Of a stretch of DNA of 64,000 nucleotides, positions 17,803-25,885 are shown piece by piece. The notes below the pieces were generated by a model. It searched no databases. It was not told where the DNA came from and worked only from the letters and a program-made list of their open reading frames with translations. The DNA is from Lachnospiraceae bacterium UBA7143 (GTDB lineage Bacteria > Bacillota > Clostridia > Lachnospirales > Lachnospiraceae). Both the position numbers and the translations under genes were made by a program. The stretch spans positions 8,405-72,404 of the forward strand of contig DKWV01000048.1 of the NCBI GenBank assembly GCA_002491905.1, given 5' to 3'. Positions within the stretch are counted from its first letter, which is position 1; each line of letters begins with the position of its first letter.

Positions 17803-18392
17803 GTGCTGCGCCCAACCTCCATAAAGATAACATTCCGCACACCCTGCTCCAGCTTCACACTTTCCCGCCTGTTTTCTATTCGCTGAAAGCCTGCTTTTTC
17901 ATAGCTTTTTCTTGCTCCCGTATTGTCCTCAAGAACACGCAGAAATATTTTTTCCAGATGAAGCGTTTCAAATCCATACTGCAGCATAAGCTTCGCCGCC
18001 AGGACACCGTAGCCGCACCCCAGCGCGTCTTCCTCACCGATAAAAACGCCATACTCGGCCGTCTTTTTCTCCCTGTCGATGTCCCGCAGATAGACGCTGC
18101 CGATCTCCCTGTCCGCCGCCTGCGTCTTCTCCTTTATCCCATTCTGCGGGTCGGACGTTTCCGTGTCGTCATCCGTCCCCTGTCGGCGCGCCTCTTTTGC
18201 AGCCACACAGATAATAAACTGCGCCACATGCCCAGGCCCCACCTGTTCCCTAAGCCAGGCCATATGCCCTTCCTCCGTAAAGAGCTTCTGATAAATAAAA
18301 TTTCCTCTCACAAAATCTTTATTCCGCCAGGCCACAATCTTCGCCGTGTCCGCCGCCGCTATTGGCCTCAGATACACCTTTCCTGCGCTCAT
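17778..18392 (-). CDS. GNAT acetyltransferase, PseH/WecD-like amino-sugar acetyltransferase candidate
   Basis: A 204-residue GNAT. WRNKDFVRGNF (22-32) resembles the WRN..VR segment of PseH-like sugar acetyltransferases; EYGVFIGEEDALGCGYG (about 113-129) is the acetyl-CoA region and NTGARKSYEKAGF the C-terminal helix. Between the two halves lies a polar, low-complexity insertion of about 30 residues (68-97). It is the best candidate for N-acetylating a 4-amino-4,6-dideoxy sugar: the PseC product (PseH role) or the WecE product (WecD role), WecE being encoded two genes upstream. Which one applies cannot be told from sequence alone. Confidence 0.75.
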   Translation of the reverse strand: MSAGKVYLRPIAAADTAKIVAWRNKDFVRGNFIYQKLFTEEGHMAWLREQVGPGHVAQFIICVAAKEARRQGTDDDTETSDPQNGIKEKTQAADREIGSVYLRDIDREKKTAEYGVFIGEEDALGCGYGVLAAKLMLQYGFETLHLEKIFLRVLEDNTGARKSYEKAGFQRIENRRESVKLEQGVRNVIFMEVGRSTWERKKNN

Positions 18393-18462
18393 CTGCCTCT
18401 CCTTATTGTCTCATCCCTGTTTCCGTTTCCTGCTCTCATCCTGTCCCCCGCAGATACCGTCC

Positions 18463-20370
18463 TCACTCTGAAACGGGAATCACCTGATACACACCATAGT
18501 TTTCCCCTATCCTGTCATACTCCTCGACAGACACAGTCATGCCCTTTTCGGCATAGGGAACCTCAATCCACGTAAGCCCCCGCATCTCTTTCTCCTCGTC
18601 CGACATGATAAAATACGCCTTTCCTTCCGTGAGCGCGTCAGCCGCCTCCTCTATGCCAAAGGCCGCGAGTTTCTTTCGGTACAGCGGACTCTTGCACATC
18701 CATCCCCCGGCAATGTCGTAATTTGAGAGCGTATTGTCACGGGGCTCCAAAAGTTTCCCGGAAAAGCCCACGGTAGAGTAGACATCCTCAAAATAAAAGG
18801 TATCCGGGTGTGCCCTGCAGTAGGCGTCTATGGCATCCCAGTCCTGACTGATCTCCTGCCGTTTTGCCTGATCGGCCCGCACCGTGGGAAATTCTTTTCC
18901 CAGTCCCCACGCCGAGAGGAGAAAAAGCAGCGCCCCGGCGCCATACAAAAGGTATTGGCTTGCAGCCAGACCCCTGATCCCGCCCGGAGAGGCCGCCGCA
19001 CCGCGACGCCCCAGATGCCGCGCAAACATTCCCGCCAACAGGCTAAACTCCACCAGATAAAGAGGGTGGGTAATCCGCTCGGGATCTCGCCCCCGCATTA
19101 AAACGAACATCCACAGACCGCTTCTCACAAAAAAAACCAGAAGAAGCTGTACCGCCACATCGAGCAGTTCCCGGACATCCTTCCTCAATAAAACAACAGC
19201 TGCAATTATATTAATTCCATACCCCAGAATCACCAGCAGATTATAGGGCGCATCGTCTCCGTGAAAACTTCTGTAGCGGTAAAGCAGCAGTTTTTCCCTA
19301 AAAACCGCGCTCCAGTCCCTGGCGCCGCCCACATGCTCCTTCGCATAAGCCGCCACATCCGAGAGCATCCGCGCGTCAATCCTGTCGTCGAGACCGAAGT
19401 TATAATTGTCGAGCAGAATCTGTGCACCAAAGGAAACGCCCTGCCTTTCTAAATCCGCATCGAACATTTCCTCCGACAGCACTTCGGGATAAAAGTCATA
19501 AACCGTTGTCCTGTCATTAAAAAACTGCCGGAATGTCCTCCACTCTCCGCCGTATGCAAGACTGTCCGCTCCCACAGAAAGCCCCATACCCGCAAGGAGC
19601 AAAAGAAGCAGGCCGCCATATTTCTGCAGGGTTTTCCGTTCAAAAACCGGTCTGTCCCCCCACCAGCCAAACAGTCCCGCAAGCCCCAGAATCGGCAGGG
19701 TGAGAAGCGCCATCTCCGACCGGAGGTGAAAAGCCAGCAGAAAAAGCAGAAGAGACGGCAGACTTCTGACCAGAAACGCTTTTACGGAAAGGGCCCCGGA
19801 TACTTCCCCAAAAAACACGCTCTCCGGCATGGTCAGGAAAAGAAAGACAGCTGTGCCCACAAGCATGCCGCCGGTAATCGTATATTGGATATTGACCATG
19901 TGAGTCAGCCATATGCCCCACTGGAAAACCGTCAGCGCCAAAAGGCAGAGGAGTTTTCCCACAAACCTCCGGCCGCACCCGGCGCTGCCGCCTTCTGACA
20001 CGGTCCGCTCCCGCGCGCAGGAAGTGTCCACCAGAGTGCAAAGCCTGACGCCCGTCAGGAAAAAGCATCCGAACTGGCACAGGAACAGGAATGCCCCATA
20101 CCACGGAAAGGACCCATAGATCCGATAGCACAGTGCAATCAGGGCCCCAAGCGGGTAGAGTGTCTGCATATTGTGGCCGTCCGGCGCGCCGCTGTAAATG
20201 CCCGACATAATATCCCGCATCATGGTGTCGTCATTCATATCATAGTAGAAATCAAAGAAAAGACCCATCAGAAGCGCGCTGGCTCCCATGACGGCAAACG
20301 TCAGTATGCAGTTTTCATATCTCCGTTTCTTATTCTGTTCCATCAGACACACATCGTCAATTTGACGCAT
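18463..20370 (-). CDS. Polytopic membrane protein, GT-C-like, unassigned
   Basis: A 635-residue protein with about 12 helices and a C-terminal extracytoplasmic domain of about 130 residues. The first external loop has MNDD (45-48) and PDGHN (63-67), a pattern seen in large membrane proteins of Firmicute glycan loci that resemble GT-C glycosyltransferases. I do not recognise a named family. The start is the ATG at 20370 (AAAGG six bases upstream), overlapping the wecE-like gene by 14 bases; a second ATG nine codons later is possible. Probable role: extracytoplasmic sugar transfer from a lipid-phosphate donor. Confidence 0.65.
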   Translation of the reverse strand: MRQIDDVCLMEQNKKRRYENCILTFAVMGASALLMGLFFDFYYDMNDDTMMRDIMSGIYSGAPDGHNMQTLYPLGALIALCYRIYGSFPWYGAFLFLCQFGCFFLTGVRLCTLVDTSCARERTVSEGGSAGCGRRFVGKLLCLLALTVFQWGIWLTHMVNIQYTITGGMLVGTAVFLFLTMPESVFFGEVSGALSVKAFLVRSLPSLLLFLLAFHLRSEMALLTLPILGLAGLFGWWGDRPVFERKTLQKYGGLLLLLLAGMGLSVGADSLAYGGEWRTFRQFFNDRTTVYDFYPEVLSEEMFDADLERQGVSFGAQILLDNYNFGLDDRIDARMLSDVAAYAKEHVGGARDWSAVFREKLLLYRYRSFHGDDAPYNLLVILGYGINIIAAVVLLRKDVRELLDVAVQLLLVFFVRSGLWMFVLMRGRDPERITHPLYLVEFSLLAGMFARHLGRRGAAASPGGIRGLAASQYLLYGAGALLFLLSAWGLGKEFPTVRADQAKRQEISQDWDAIDAYCRAHPDTFYFEDVYSTVGFSGKLLEPRDNTLSNYDIAGGWMCKSPLYRKKLAAFGIEEAADALTEGKAYFIMSDEEKEMRGLTWIEVPYAEKGMTVSVEEYDRIGENYGVYQVIPVSE

Positions 20371-21490
20371 AAAACGCCTTTACCTGCTGCGTGATATATT
20401 CCACCTCATCCGCTGTCAGTTTATAGAACAGCGGCAGACGCAGCAGTCTCTCACTCTCTTTCGTCGTATATCTGTCCTCCCCGTGGAATCTGCCGTACTT
20501 TTTCCCCGCAGGGGCGGAATGTAACGGCACATAGTGGAATACCGACAAAATATCCTTTTCCTTCAAATAGGCAATCAGGCTGCTTCTCTCCTCCATATCC
20601 TTCGTCTTGATATAAAACATATGGGCATTGTGTGTACAGTGCTCCGGAATATAGGGAAGTTCAATCCGTCCTGCTTCCGCCAGAGGCGTGAGCAGCTCCA
20701 GATACTGGTTCCACCTGTCCATCCTTGCCCTGGTAATCTCCTCTGCCTGCTCTAACTGTGCATACAGGTAAGCCGCATTCATATCGCTTGGCAGATAGGA
20801 GGAACCATATTCCTGCCAGCGGTACTTGTCCACCTGTCCTCTGTAATACTTACTGCGGTCCGTTCCCTTTTCCCTGTAAATCTCCGCTTCTTCAATATAT
20901 TTTTCATCGCGGATCAACAACGCGCCACCCTCACCCATGCTGAGGTTTTTCGTCTCATGAAAGCTAAAGCACCCGAACTCACCGAAGGTTCCAAGCGGTT
21001 TCCCTTTATAGGAAGCCATAATGCCCTGCGCGGCATCCTCCACCACCATCAGGTGATGCCTTTTTGCAATATCCATAATGGCGTCCATCTCGCACCCCAC
21101 GCCCGCGTAATGCACCGGCGCAATCACCTTTGTGCGCTCCGTAACGGCATCCTCAATCAGCTTTTCATCTATATTCATGGTATCGGGCCGGATATCTACA
21201 AACACCGCCGTGGCACCGCGCAGCACAAACGCATCCGCAGTAGACACAAAGGTGTAGGAGGGCAGGATCACTTCATCCCCCGGTTGTATCTTTGCCAAAA
21301 GCGCCGCCAGCTCCGTGGCGTGGGTGCAGGAGGTAGTGAGCAGACACTTGGCCGTGCCTGTCTGAGCCTCAATCCAGCTGCTGCATTTTTTTGTAAAAGG
21401 TCCGTCTCCGCAGATCTTCTGATTTTCCACAGCCTCCCTCATATATTCAAATTCTTTCCCGGTGAAAGGGGGGACATTAAAATTGATCAT
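20357..21490 (-). CDS. wecE: dTDP-4-amino-4,6-dideoxygalactose transaminase (WecE-like)
   Basis: A 377-residue DegT-family aminotransferase. The PLP lysine is K181 in FSFHETKNLSMGEGG, EDAAQGI follows the central strand (151-157), and the opening INFNVPPFTGKE matches WecE/RffA proteins, distinct from the PglE- and PseC-type enzymes here. It should convert dTDP-4-keto-6-deoxyglucose to dTDP-Fuc4N. The dTDP-glucose synthase and dehydratase (RmlA and RmlB) are not in the window. I start at the ATG at 21490 (AGGA site); the frame extending upstream is the leader of an internal promoter. Adjacent GNAT genes may acetylate the product. Confidence 0.88.
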   Translation of the reverse strand: MINFNVPPFTGKEFEYMREAVENQKICGDGPFTKKCSSWIEAQTGTAKCLLTTSCTHATELAALLAKIQPGDEVILPSYTFVSTADAFVLRGATAVFVDIRPDTMNIDEKLIEDAVTERTKVIAPVHYAGVGCEMDAIMDIAKRHHLMVVEDAAQGIMASYKGKPLGTFGEFGCFSFHETKNLSMGEGGALLIRDEKYIEEAEIYREKGTDRSKYYRGQVDKYRWQEYGSSYLPSDMNAAYLYAQLEQAEEITRARMDRWNQYLELLTPLAEAGRIELPYIPEHCTHNAHMFYIKTKDMEERSSLIAYLKEKDILSVFHYVPLHSAPAGKKYGRFHGEDRYTTKESERLLRLPLFYKLTADEVEYITQQVKAFYASN

Positions 21491-21571
21491 ATTTTTTCCT
21501 CGCTTTCTCTCTCTGCCACGCGGTGCCGCCCGATTCCGCCCTGCTTCGCCACGCCCGCGTGCTTCGCGTAC

Positions 21572-21582
21572 AGTATACCACA
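21572..21582 (-). promoter_or_regulatory. Internal extended -10 promoter upstream of wecE
   Basis: Minus strand TGTGGTATACT, identical over 11 bases to the site at 16083, lies in the 187-base gap between the membrane protein gene and wecE. No good -35 is present. The predicted leader is about 80 bases. Confidence 0.45.
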
Positions 21583-21677
21583 ATATATGGCAAATTCCTA
21601 CTCCGACAGGACCATCCGGCCACGTTTTTTACGTTTGCATCCATAACTTTTCTCAGTATTTTCATTAACGCCTGGCA

Positions 21678-23663
21678 TTACTTCATATAAACCACATACC
21701 GCGCATTCCCAAACACTTCCGTATAGCCGTAATCCCGGACAAGCTCCCACAGAATCCTCAGCTTTTCATCCCCAGCCATCTTCTCTACATCCACGCCAAA
21801 CCAGTTGATTGCCTCACCGTCGTCGCTCCAGTAAGCCGCCACAGCCGAGGAAACAATAATGACAGGCAGCTCCGTCCCCGTTTTTTTCTCAAGCGCCGCC
21901 AGATCCCGCTCATACTCCGTCATGCGGTAGGATTCCAGATCCGGCCAGGCTGTTGACAGGGCAGGCGGCATATCGAGCAGGTAAGGAAGCCCCGGCAGTT
22001 CGCCGTAGGTAATTATCTCCCTGCCCGTCAGCCCCTCCTCCTCTATAAAGCCAGACAGTTCTTCCAAAAGAGCGCCATTCTCCAGCGTTGTATAAACCCC
22101 CGCCGCTTTTTCCGGCATCTCTGCGCACATTTCACGGGGCTCACCGTAAATACCGTCCTGAAAAACGAAACAGGCATGGGAGCCGATACTCTGCAACGTG
22201 ACAAATAGAATAAGCAGCACCACCGGCGCACGCCACACAAAACCATAAACCGCACCGCTTTGCACCCGTCCGGCGCTTTCTTCCGTTTCAGCCGCACTCC
22301 GCTGCCGTGCTGCCGCCGAGACCCTGATGCCTCCGTCTATCACCCACAGCAGAAAAGGCGCCGCCACAAAAAGATTATTGATAATCGGGTACAGATCGTT
22401 GTTGCTGCCAAGAGGCGTCAGAAAGATCTGCAGGAGCACCAGCGCCGCCAAAATCTTCTGCTCCGCGCACACACTTTTTCCGGTCAGGCAAAGTACCGCC
22501 GCCGCAATCGCCGCTAAAAGCAGCAGCACCGCAGGATAATAGATGCTGCCGTTACCGTACTCATAATATCTGAAATGAAACATCCCCCTGCCCCAGTAAA
22601 AACGGAGCAAAACCAGCAGAAGCAGTATATACAGTATTTCTATGATTACGCCCGTTATTCTATATGTGCTCCACATTCCCGGGAAATCATCCGCCGGCCC
22701 TCCGGCACACACATTGGTTTTCCCGCTGTCCTGCTGTCCGACATTTTTCCCTGTACCATACAACCGTTCCCTGACAAAAAAAGCCAGCCCCGCCGCCGCC
22801 GCACACACTCCCGCGAATACCAGCCAGTACAGGCCTTCCCCATAATCGCCAAACATTCCCGCCAACATCGAAGATGGTTTATAGTCTGCCGCCTGTTCGG
22901 TCATGGCAAACATAGTCGTCACCATATCAGGATAGGCTGTCACCCCATATCTGACACAGACAGCCGCAAAAGGCACGCCAAAGCCGATCACATAACCCAG
23001 CAGACACCACCCGGTAACGCCCGCAAGCAGCCGCCAGGGCAGAGACCGTTTCACCGCGTTTTCCTTTTCCGCGCTCCGCTCTCCCCGCTTGCAAATCAGC
23101 ACAATCCCGTACCAGACTGCCAGGATAAAGGCCGCCTGTACCACATTTGGCATCCTCACCGCCACATTGGCCCCCAGACAGATGCCCGCCGACAGGAAAC
23201 ACAGCCACTGTTTTCTGCCGCCTGTCAGCCCCCGGTAAATCAGCAGCATCCCACCTGTCATCAGCAGATACGTCAGATAGTTATACAGGATCGTAGACGG
23301 ACACCAGCAGAGCCCCAGCGCAAGAAACTCCCCTAAAAACAGCAGCGGCGCGGCTATTTTTTTTCTCAATCCAAAATAAACGATAAGCGCCAGCGCCGAC
23401 TGCACCAGAGTGGTATAACATTTCATGCCAAGAAGTGTCCCTCCAAAAGGAAGGCGCATAAGCAGCCATCCCGCCACATTAGAGAGAAAAGTTGCCACCA
23501 TCCATGTTCCGTTCATGGAATCAAAATACTGAAAGTTCGTCAGACTGTATGTCGAGTCCGCCACATCAATACCCTGATTGACCGTAAGAAACGGGTAAAA
23601 CAGAAGAATTGCCGGGAACAGCCATTTCTCTATGAAGTTCTGATATTTCCGATACATACCCAC
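21678..23663 (-). CDS. Polytopic membrane protein, GT-C-like, unassigned
   Basis: A 661-residue protein with roughly 12 helices and a soluble external C-terminal domain (about 510-661). The first external loop has GIDVADSTYSLTNF (31-44), an acidic motif placed as in GT-C enzymes, and the second helix region has WLLMRLPFGG. A 40-residue polar insertion (about 300-340) separates two helix groups. I do not recognise a specific family. It lies between wecE and a GNAT gene in the same transcription direction, consistent with a role in the same glycan. Confidence 0.65.
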   Translation of the reverse strand: MGMYRKYQNFIEKWLFPAILLFYPFLTVNQGIDVADSTYSLTNFQYFDSMNGTWMVATFLSNVAGWLLMRLPFGGTLLGMKCYTTLVQSALALIVYFGLRKKIAAPLLFLGEFLALGLCWCPSTILYNYLTYLLMTGGMLLIYRGLTGGRKQWLCFLSAGICLGANVAVRMPNVVQAAFILAVWYGIVLICKRGERSAEKENAVKRSLPWRLLAGVTGWCLLGYVIGFGVPFAAVCVRYGVTAYPDMVTTMFAMTEQAADYKPSSMLAGMFGDYGEGLYWLVFAGVCAAAAGLAFFVRERLYGTGKNVGQQDSGKTNVCAGGPADDFPGMWSTYRITGVIIEILYILLLLVLLRFYWGRGMFHFRYYEYGNGSIYYPAVLLLLAAIAAAVLCLTGKSVCAEQKILAALVLLQIFLTPLGSNNDLYPIINNLFVAAPFLLWVIDGGIRVSAAARQRSAAETEESAGRVQSGAVYGFVWRAPVVLLILFVTLQSIGSHACFVFQDGIYGEPREMCAEMPEKAAGVYTTLENGALLEELSGFIEEEGLTGREIITYGELPGLPYLLDMPPALSTAWPDLESYRMTEYERDLAALEKKTGTELPVIIVSSAVAAYWSDDGEAINWFGVDVEKMAGDEKLRILWELVRDYGYTEVFGNARYVVYMK

Positions 23664-23695
23664 GATTTTTCCCTCTGAAACTGCGATTTATCATG

Positions 23696-24223
23696 TTAGG
23701 TGAAATCAAATGTCTGCTTCGCAGCCGCCTGATTTCCCGCTAACATGATATAATATGGACAGATATCCTCGTACCGCCCGTCTTTCATCCGAAAACCGCC
23801 CGGAATGGTGCCAAGCTGCGTAAACCCGATTCTCTCATACAGATGTCTGGCATGGACGTTTGACGCGACGACCGCATTGAACTGCAAAACCCGGAAGCCG
23901 ATCCGCCGCGCCTGTTCGATACAGTCGAGTACCAGCTTTTCTCCGATATGCTGCCCTCTGTTCTGCGAAGCCACGGCGTAACTCGCATTGCATATGTGCC
24001 CGCATCTGCCCACATTATTCGGATGCAGAATATATAATCCCAAAATTCCCCCGTGGCTTTCATCTTCCGCAACTCCACAGTAGCTCTGCTCTCCAAAAAA
24101 AGCGGCTCCTGTCTGTTCCTCCAAAAATTCTTCCTGCGGGAAGGCCACGCCCTCCTCAACTACCTCGTTCCAGATGGCAATCATAGCGGGAAGATCCTCT
24201 TTACGGTATGCTCTCACAATCAT
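23696..24223 (-). CDS. GNAT family N-acetyltransferase
   Basis: A 175-residue GNAT. It carries the acetyl-CoA loop SQNRGQHIGEKLV (about 108-120) and HARHLYERIGF (about 146-156), resembling phosphinothricin-type acetyltransferases. The ATG at 24223 matches the normal domain start (MIVRAYRKED) with AGGAG eleven bases upstream; an ATG eight codons earlier is an alternative. It lies 61 bases downstream of the acyltransferase gene. It may acetylate an amino sugar, but the PAT-like features make a stray metabolic role equally possible. Confidence 0.75.
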   Translation of the reverse strand: MIVRAYRKEDLPAMIAIWNEVVEEGVAFPQEEFLEEQTGAAFFGEQSYCGVAEDESHGGILGLYILHPNNVGRCGHICNASYAVASQNRGQHIGEKLVLDCIEQARRIGFRVLQFNAVVASNVHARHLYERIGFTQLGTIPGGFRMKDGRYEDICPYYIMLAGNQAAAKQTFDFT

Positions 24224-24284
24224 TGTTTTCCGATCTCCTTTAGTCATTCTGCCTTCATCCAAACAACTGCGTCCTGTAATCCGT

Positions 24285-25370
24285 TCAGGACTGCTTTCGC
24301 AAAACACTCTCCGCCATAGCCGTCACCCGTGCAAACAGCTGCGCCCGCGCCCGGTCCACCGCCGTCCCGGCCGCATACACCACCAGCACACACAGAATCA
24401 TATGTGGCACAAAGAGAAAACTCTCCGCCACATCCTCCACGCAAAGCCACTTCATCCATTCATACCGCACCAGAATATGCTCGTGCAGAAGGTACACCCC
24501 GAACGTATAAGGCGCAAGCTTTCTCACCACCCCGGCAAACCGCCCTTCCCCAATGCGCAGATTTTTAAACACATAAAAAAGGGAAACCGCACCGGCAAGG
24601 CACAGCAGATGGTTGTAATTATAGAGCATATTTGCGTAACGGGCAAACGTCTCGGCTTCGCCGCCAAGCGTATTGAAAAATAGCGAAAGCTGCCAGATCA
24701 GCAGGCAGGAAAGCACATAGGCTCCCGCCGCGTGAGACTTCTTTTCCAGCCACGAAATACCATACAGCCTGATATAGCCCGCCACCACGAACAGACACAA
24801 AAACCACCCGAAATCATAACCGTACCGGTCCGTCGCCAGGTACACAGGAAGAATCGTCTTCTCGAGTGAGAAAAACGCAAGCAGCAATGCCAAAAGAATC
24901 TGCAGATCCCGCTTTTTCATCTTCCCTATGCCCGCCGCCAGAAGAGGCGCAAACAGATACATGACAAGGTAAGCCGTGGCAAACCAGTAATGCTCTGTCC
25001 CAAAGGGAAATACAAAACCAATCCAGTCGTAAATGTCAAGATCCCTGACAGAATTCGCACTGATCAAAAGAAGGAATATCGGAACCATCAGGGAATAAAA
25101 AAGAACCTGCGAAAGCAGGGAAACCAGCCTTCCCGGCTTCCACGCGGATTCCACAAGAAAATACCCGCTGATAAGAACATAGCAGTTTACCGCCACAATG
25201 CAGAAAGCCTCAATCAGCCATGCAAAGGCGCCGGCAGGGTGTTCTTTTACCACAAAGGGAAACGGCGTGGCAACCCACCCCTTCACCAGATAGTGGAGCG
25301 AGATGATCATAAACATCGCCACAATGCGCAGTAATTCAAAATTTGCCTGCCTCTTACTTCCCGTTTCCAT
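24285..25370 (-). CDS. Acyltransferase family 3 membrane protein (OafA-like)
   Basis: A 361-residue integral membrane acyltransferase with ten or so helices. The N-terminal ELLRIVAMFMIISLH (12-26) contains the catalytic-type histidine and arginine of the acyltransferase-3 family, and YWFATAYLVMYL (147-158) and YLLHEHILVRY are further family landmarks. Such enzymes O-acetylate polysaccharides or lipid-linked sugars across the membrane. It sits between gtrA and a GNAT gene in the glycan cluster. Confidence 0.85.
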   Translation of the reverse strand: METGSKRQANFELLRIVAMFMIISLHYLVKGWVATPFPFVVKEHPAGAFAWLIEAFCIVAVNCYVLISGYFLVESAWKPGRLVSLLSQVLFYSLMVPIFLLLISANSVRDLDIYDWIGFVFPFGTEHYWFATAYLVMYLFAPLLAAGIGKMKKRDLQILLALLLAFFSLEKTILPVYLATDRYGYDFGWFLCLFVVAGYIRLYGISWLEKKSHAAGAYVLSCLLIWQLSLFFNTLGGEAETFARYANMLYNYNHLLCLAGAVSLFYVFKNLRIGEGRFAGVVRKLAPYTFGVYLLHEHILVRYEWMKWLCVEDVAESFLFVPHMILCVLVVYAAGTAVDRARAQLFARVTAMAESVLRKQS

Positions 25371-25447
25371 TCCTCAATCTCCCCAGCCGCCAACGAACGA
25401 CGGTCTCTTCACACAAAAAAGCGCCGCGGCTCTGCCAAATTACCACT

Positions 25448-25876
25448 TTACGAAACTTTCTTGAATATCCAGATTTTACTGAGCACATAGTTTGCCAGAA
25501 TCACAAGTACCTGACAGACCAGCTTGGAAATCTTGTCGTTGATTGAACAGAGATCCACCATCACATACATCAGTACCAGTTCCAGCACCTCCGTGGCTAT
25601 CCTTGCTCCGATAAAAGAGACAAACTCCCGCACAACCGAGGCTGTCTCCTTATTCTGGCTCTTAAAGACGAAGGTTCGGTTCGTCCAGTAGGCAAATACC
25701 ACCGTCAGCACCCATGACAGACCGGTAGCTGCCATATAGTGCATGGCGATGGCGTCCGCAAAGATAAAATACAGGATATAATTCAGCACAAAAGCCAGAA
25801 ACCCAAAGATCAGATAGTTGATTCCCTCCTCATGCTTCTTATACAATCCCCATCCGAAATCCCATAATTTTTTCAT
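25448..25876 (-). CDS. GtrA family membrane protein
   Basis: A 142-residue protein with four helices (about 20-40, 46-66, 84-104, 116-136) and the GtrA landmarks FGFLAFVLNYILYF and AYWTNRTFVFKS. GtrA proteins are proposed to flip undecaprenyl-phosphate-linked monosaccharides made by GtrB-type enzymes. A GtrB-type gene is in the window but 30 kb away at 55350. It lies nine bases downstream of the ABC flippase gene, so the two are cotranscribed. Confidence 0.9.
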   Translation of the reverse strand: MKKLWDFGWGLYKKHEEGINYLIFGFLAFVLNYILYFIFADAIAMHYMAATGLSWVLTVVFAYWTNRTFVFKSQNKETASVVREFVSFIGARIATEVLELVLMYVMVDLCSINDKISKLVCQVLVILANYVLSKIWIFKKVS

Positions 25877-25885
25877 TTTACTCTC

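Noticed and set aside
21491..21583. N-terminal extension of WecE
   Set aside because: The extra codons are arginine and glycine rich, unlike WecE proteins, and cover the internal promoter leader; the ATG at 21490 has a proper ribosome site.
25371..25447. Terminator between the acyltransferase and gtrA genes
   Set aside because: On the minus strand a GC-rich stretch precedes six Ts, but the only self-complementary part (GCCGCGGC) leaves no loop for a hairpin.
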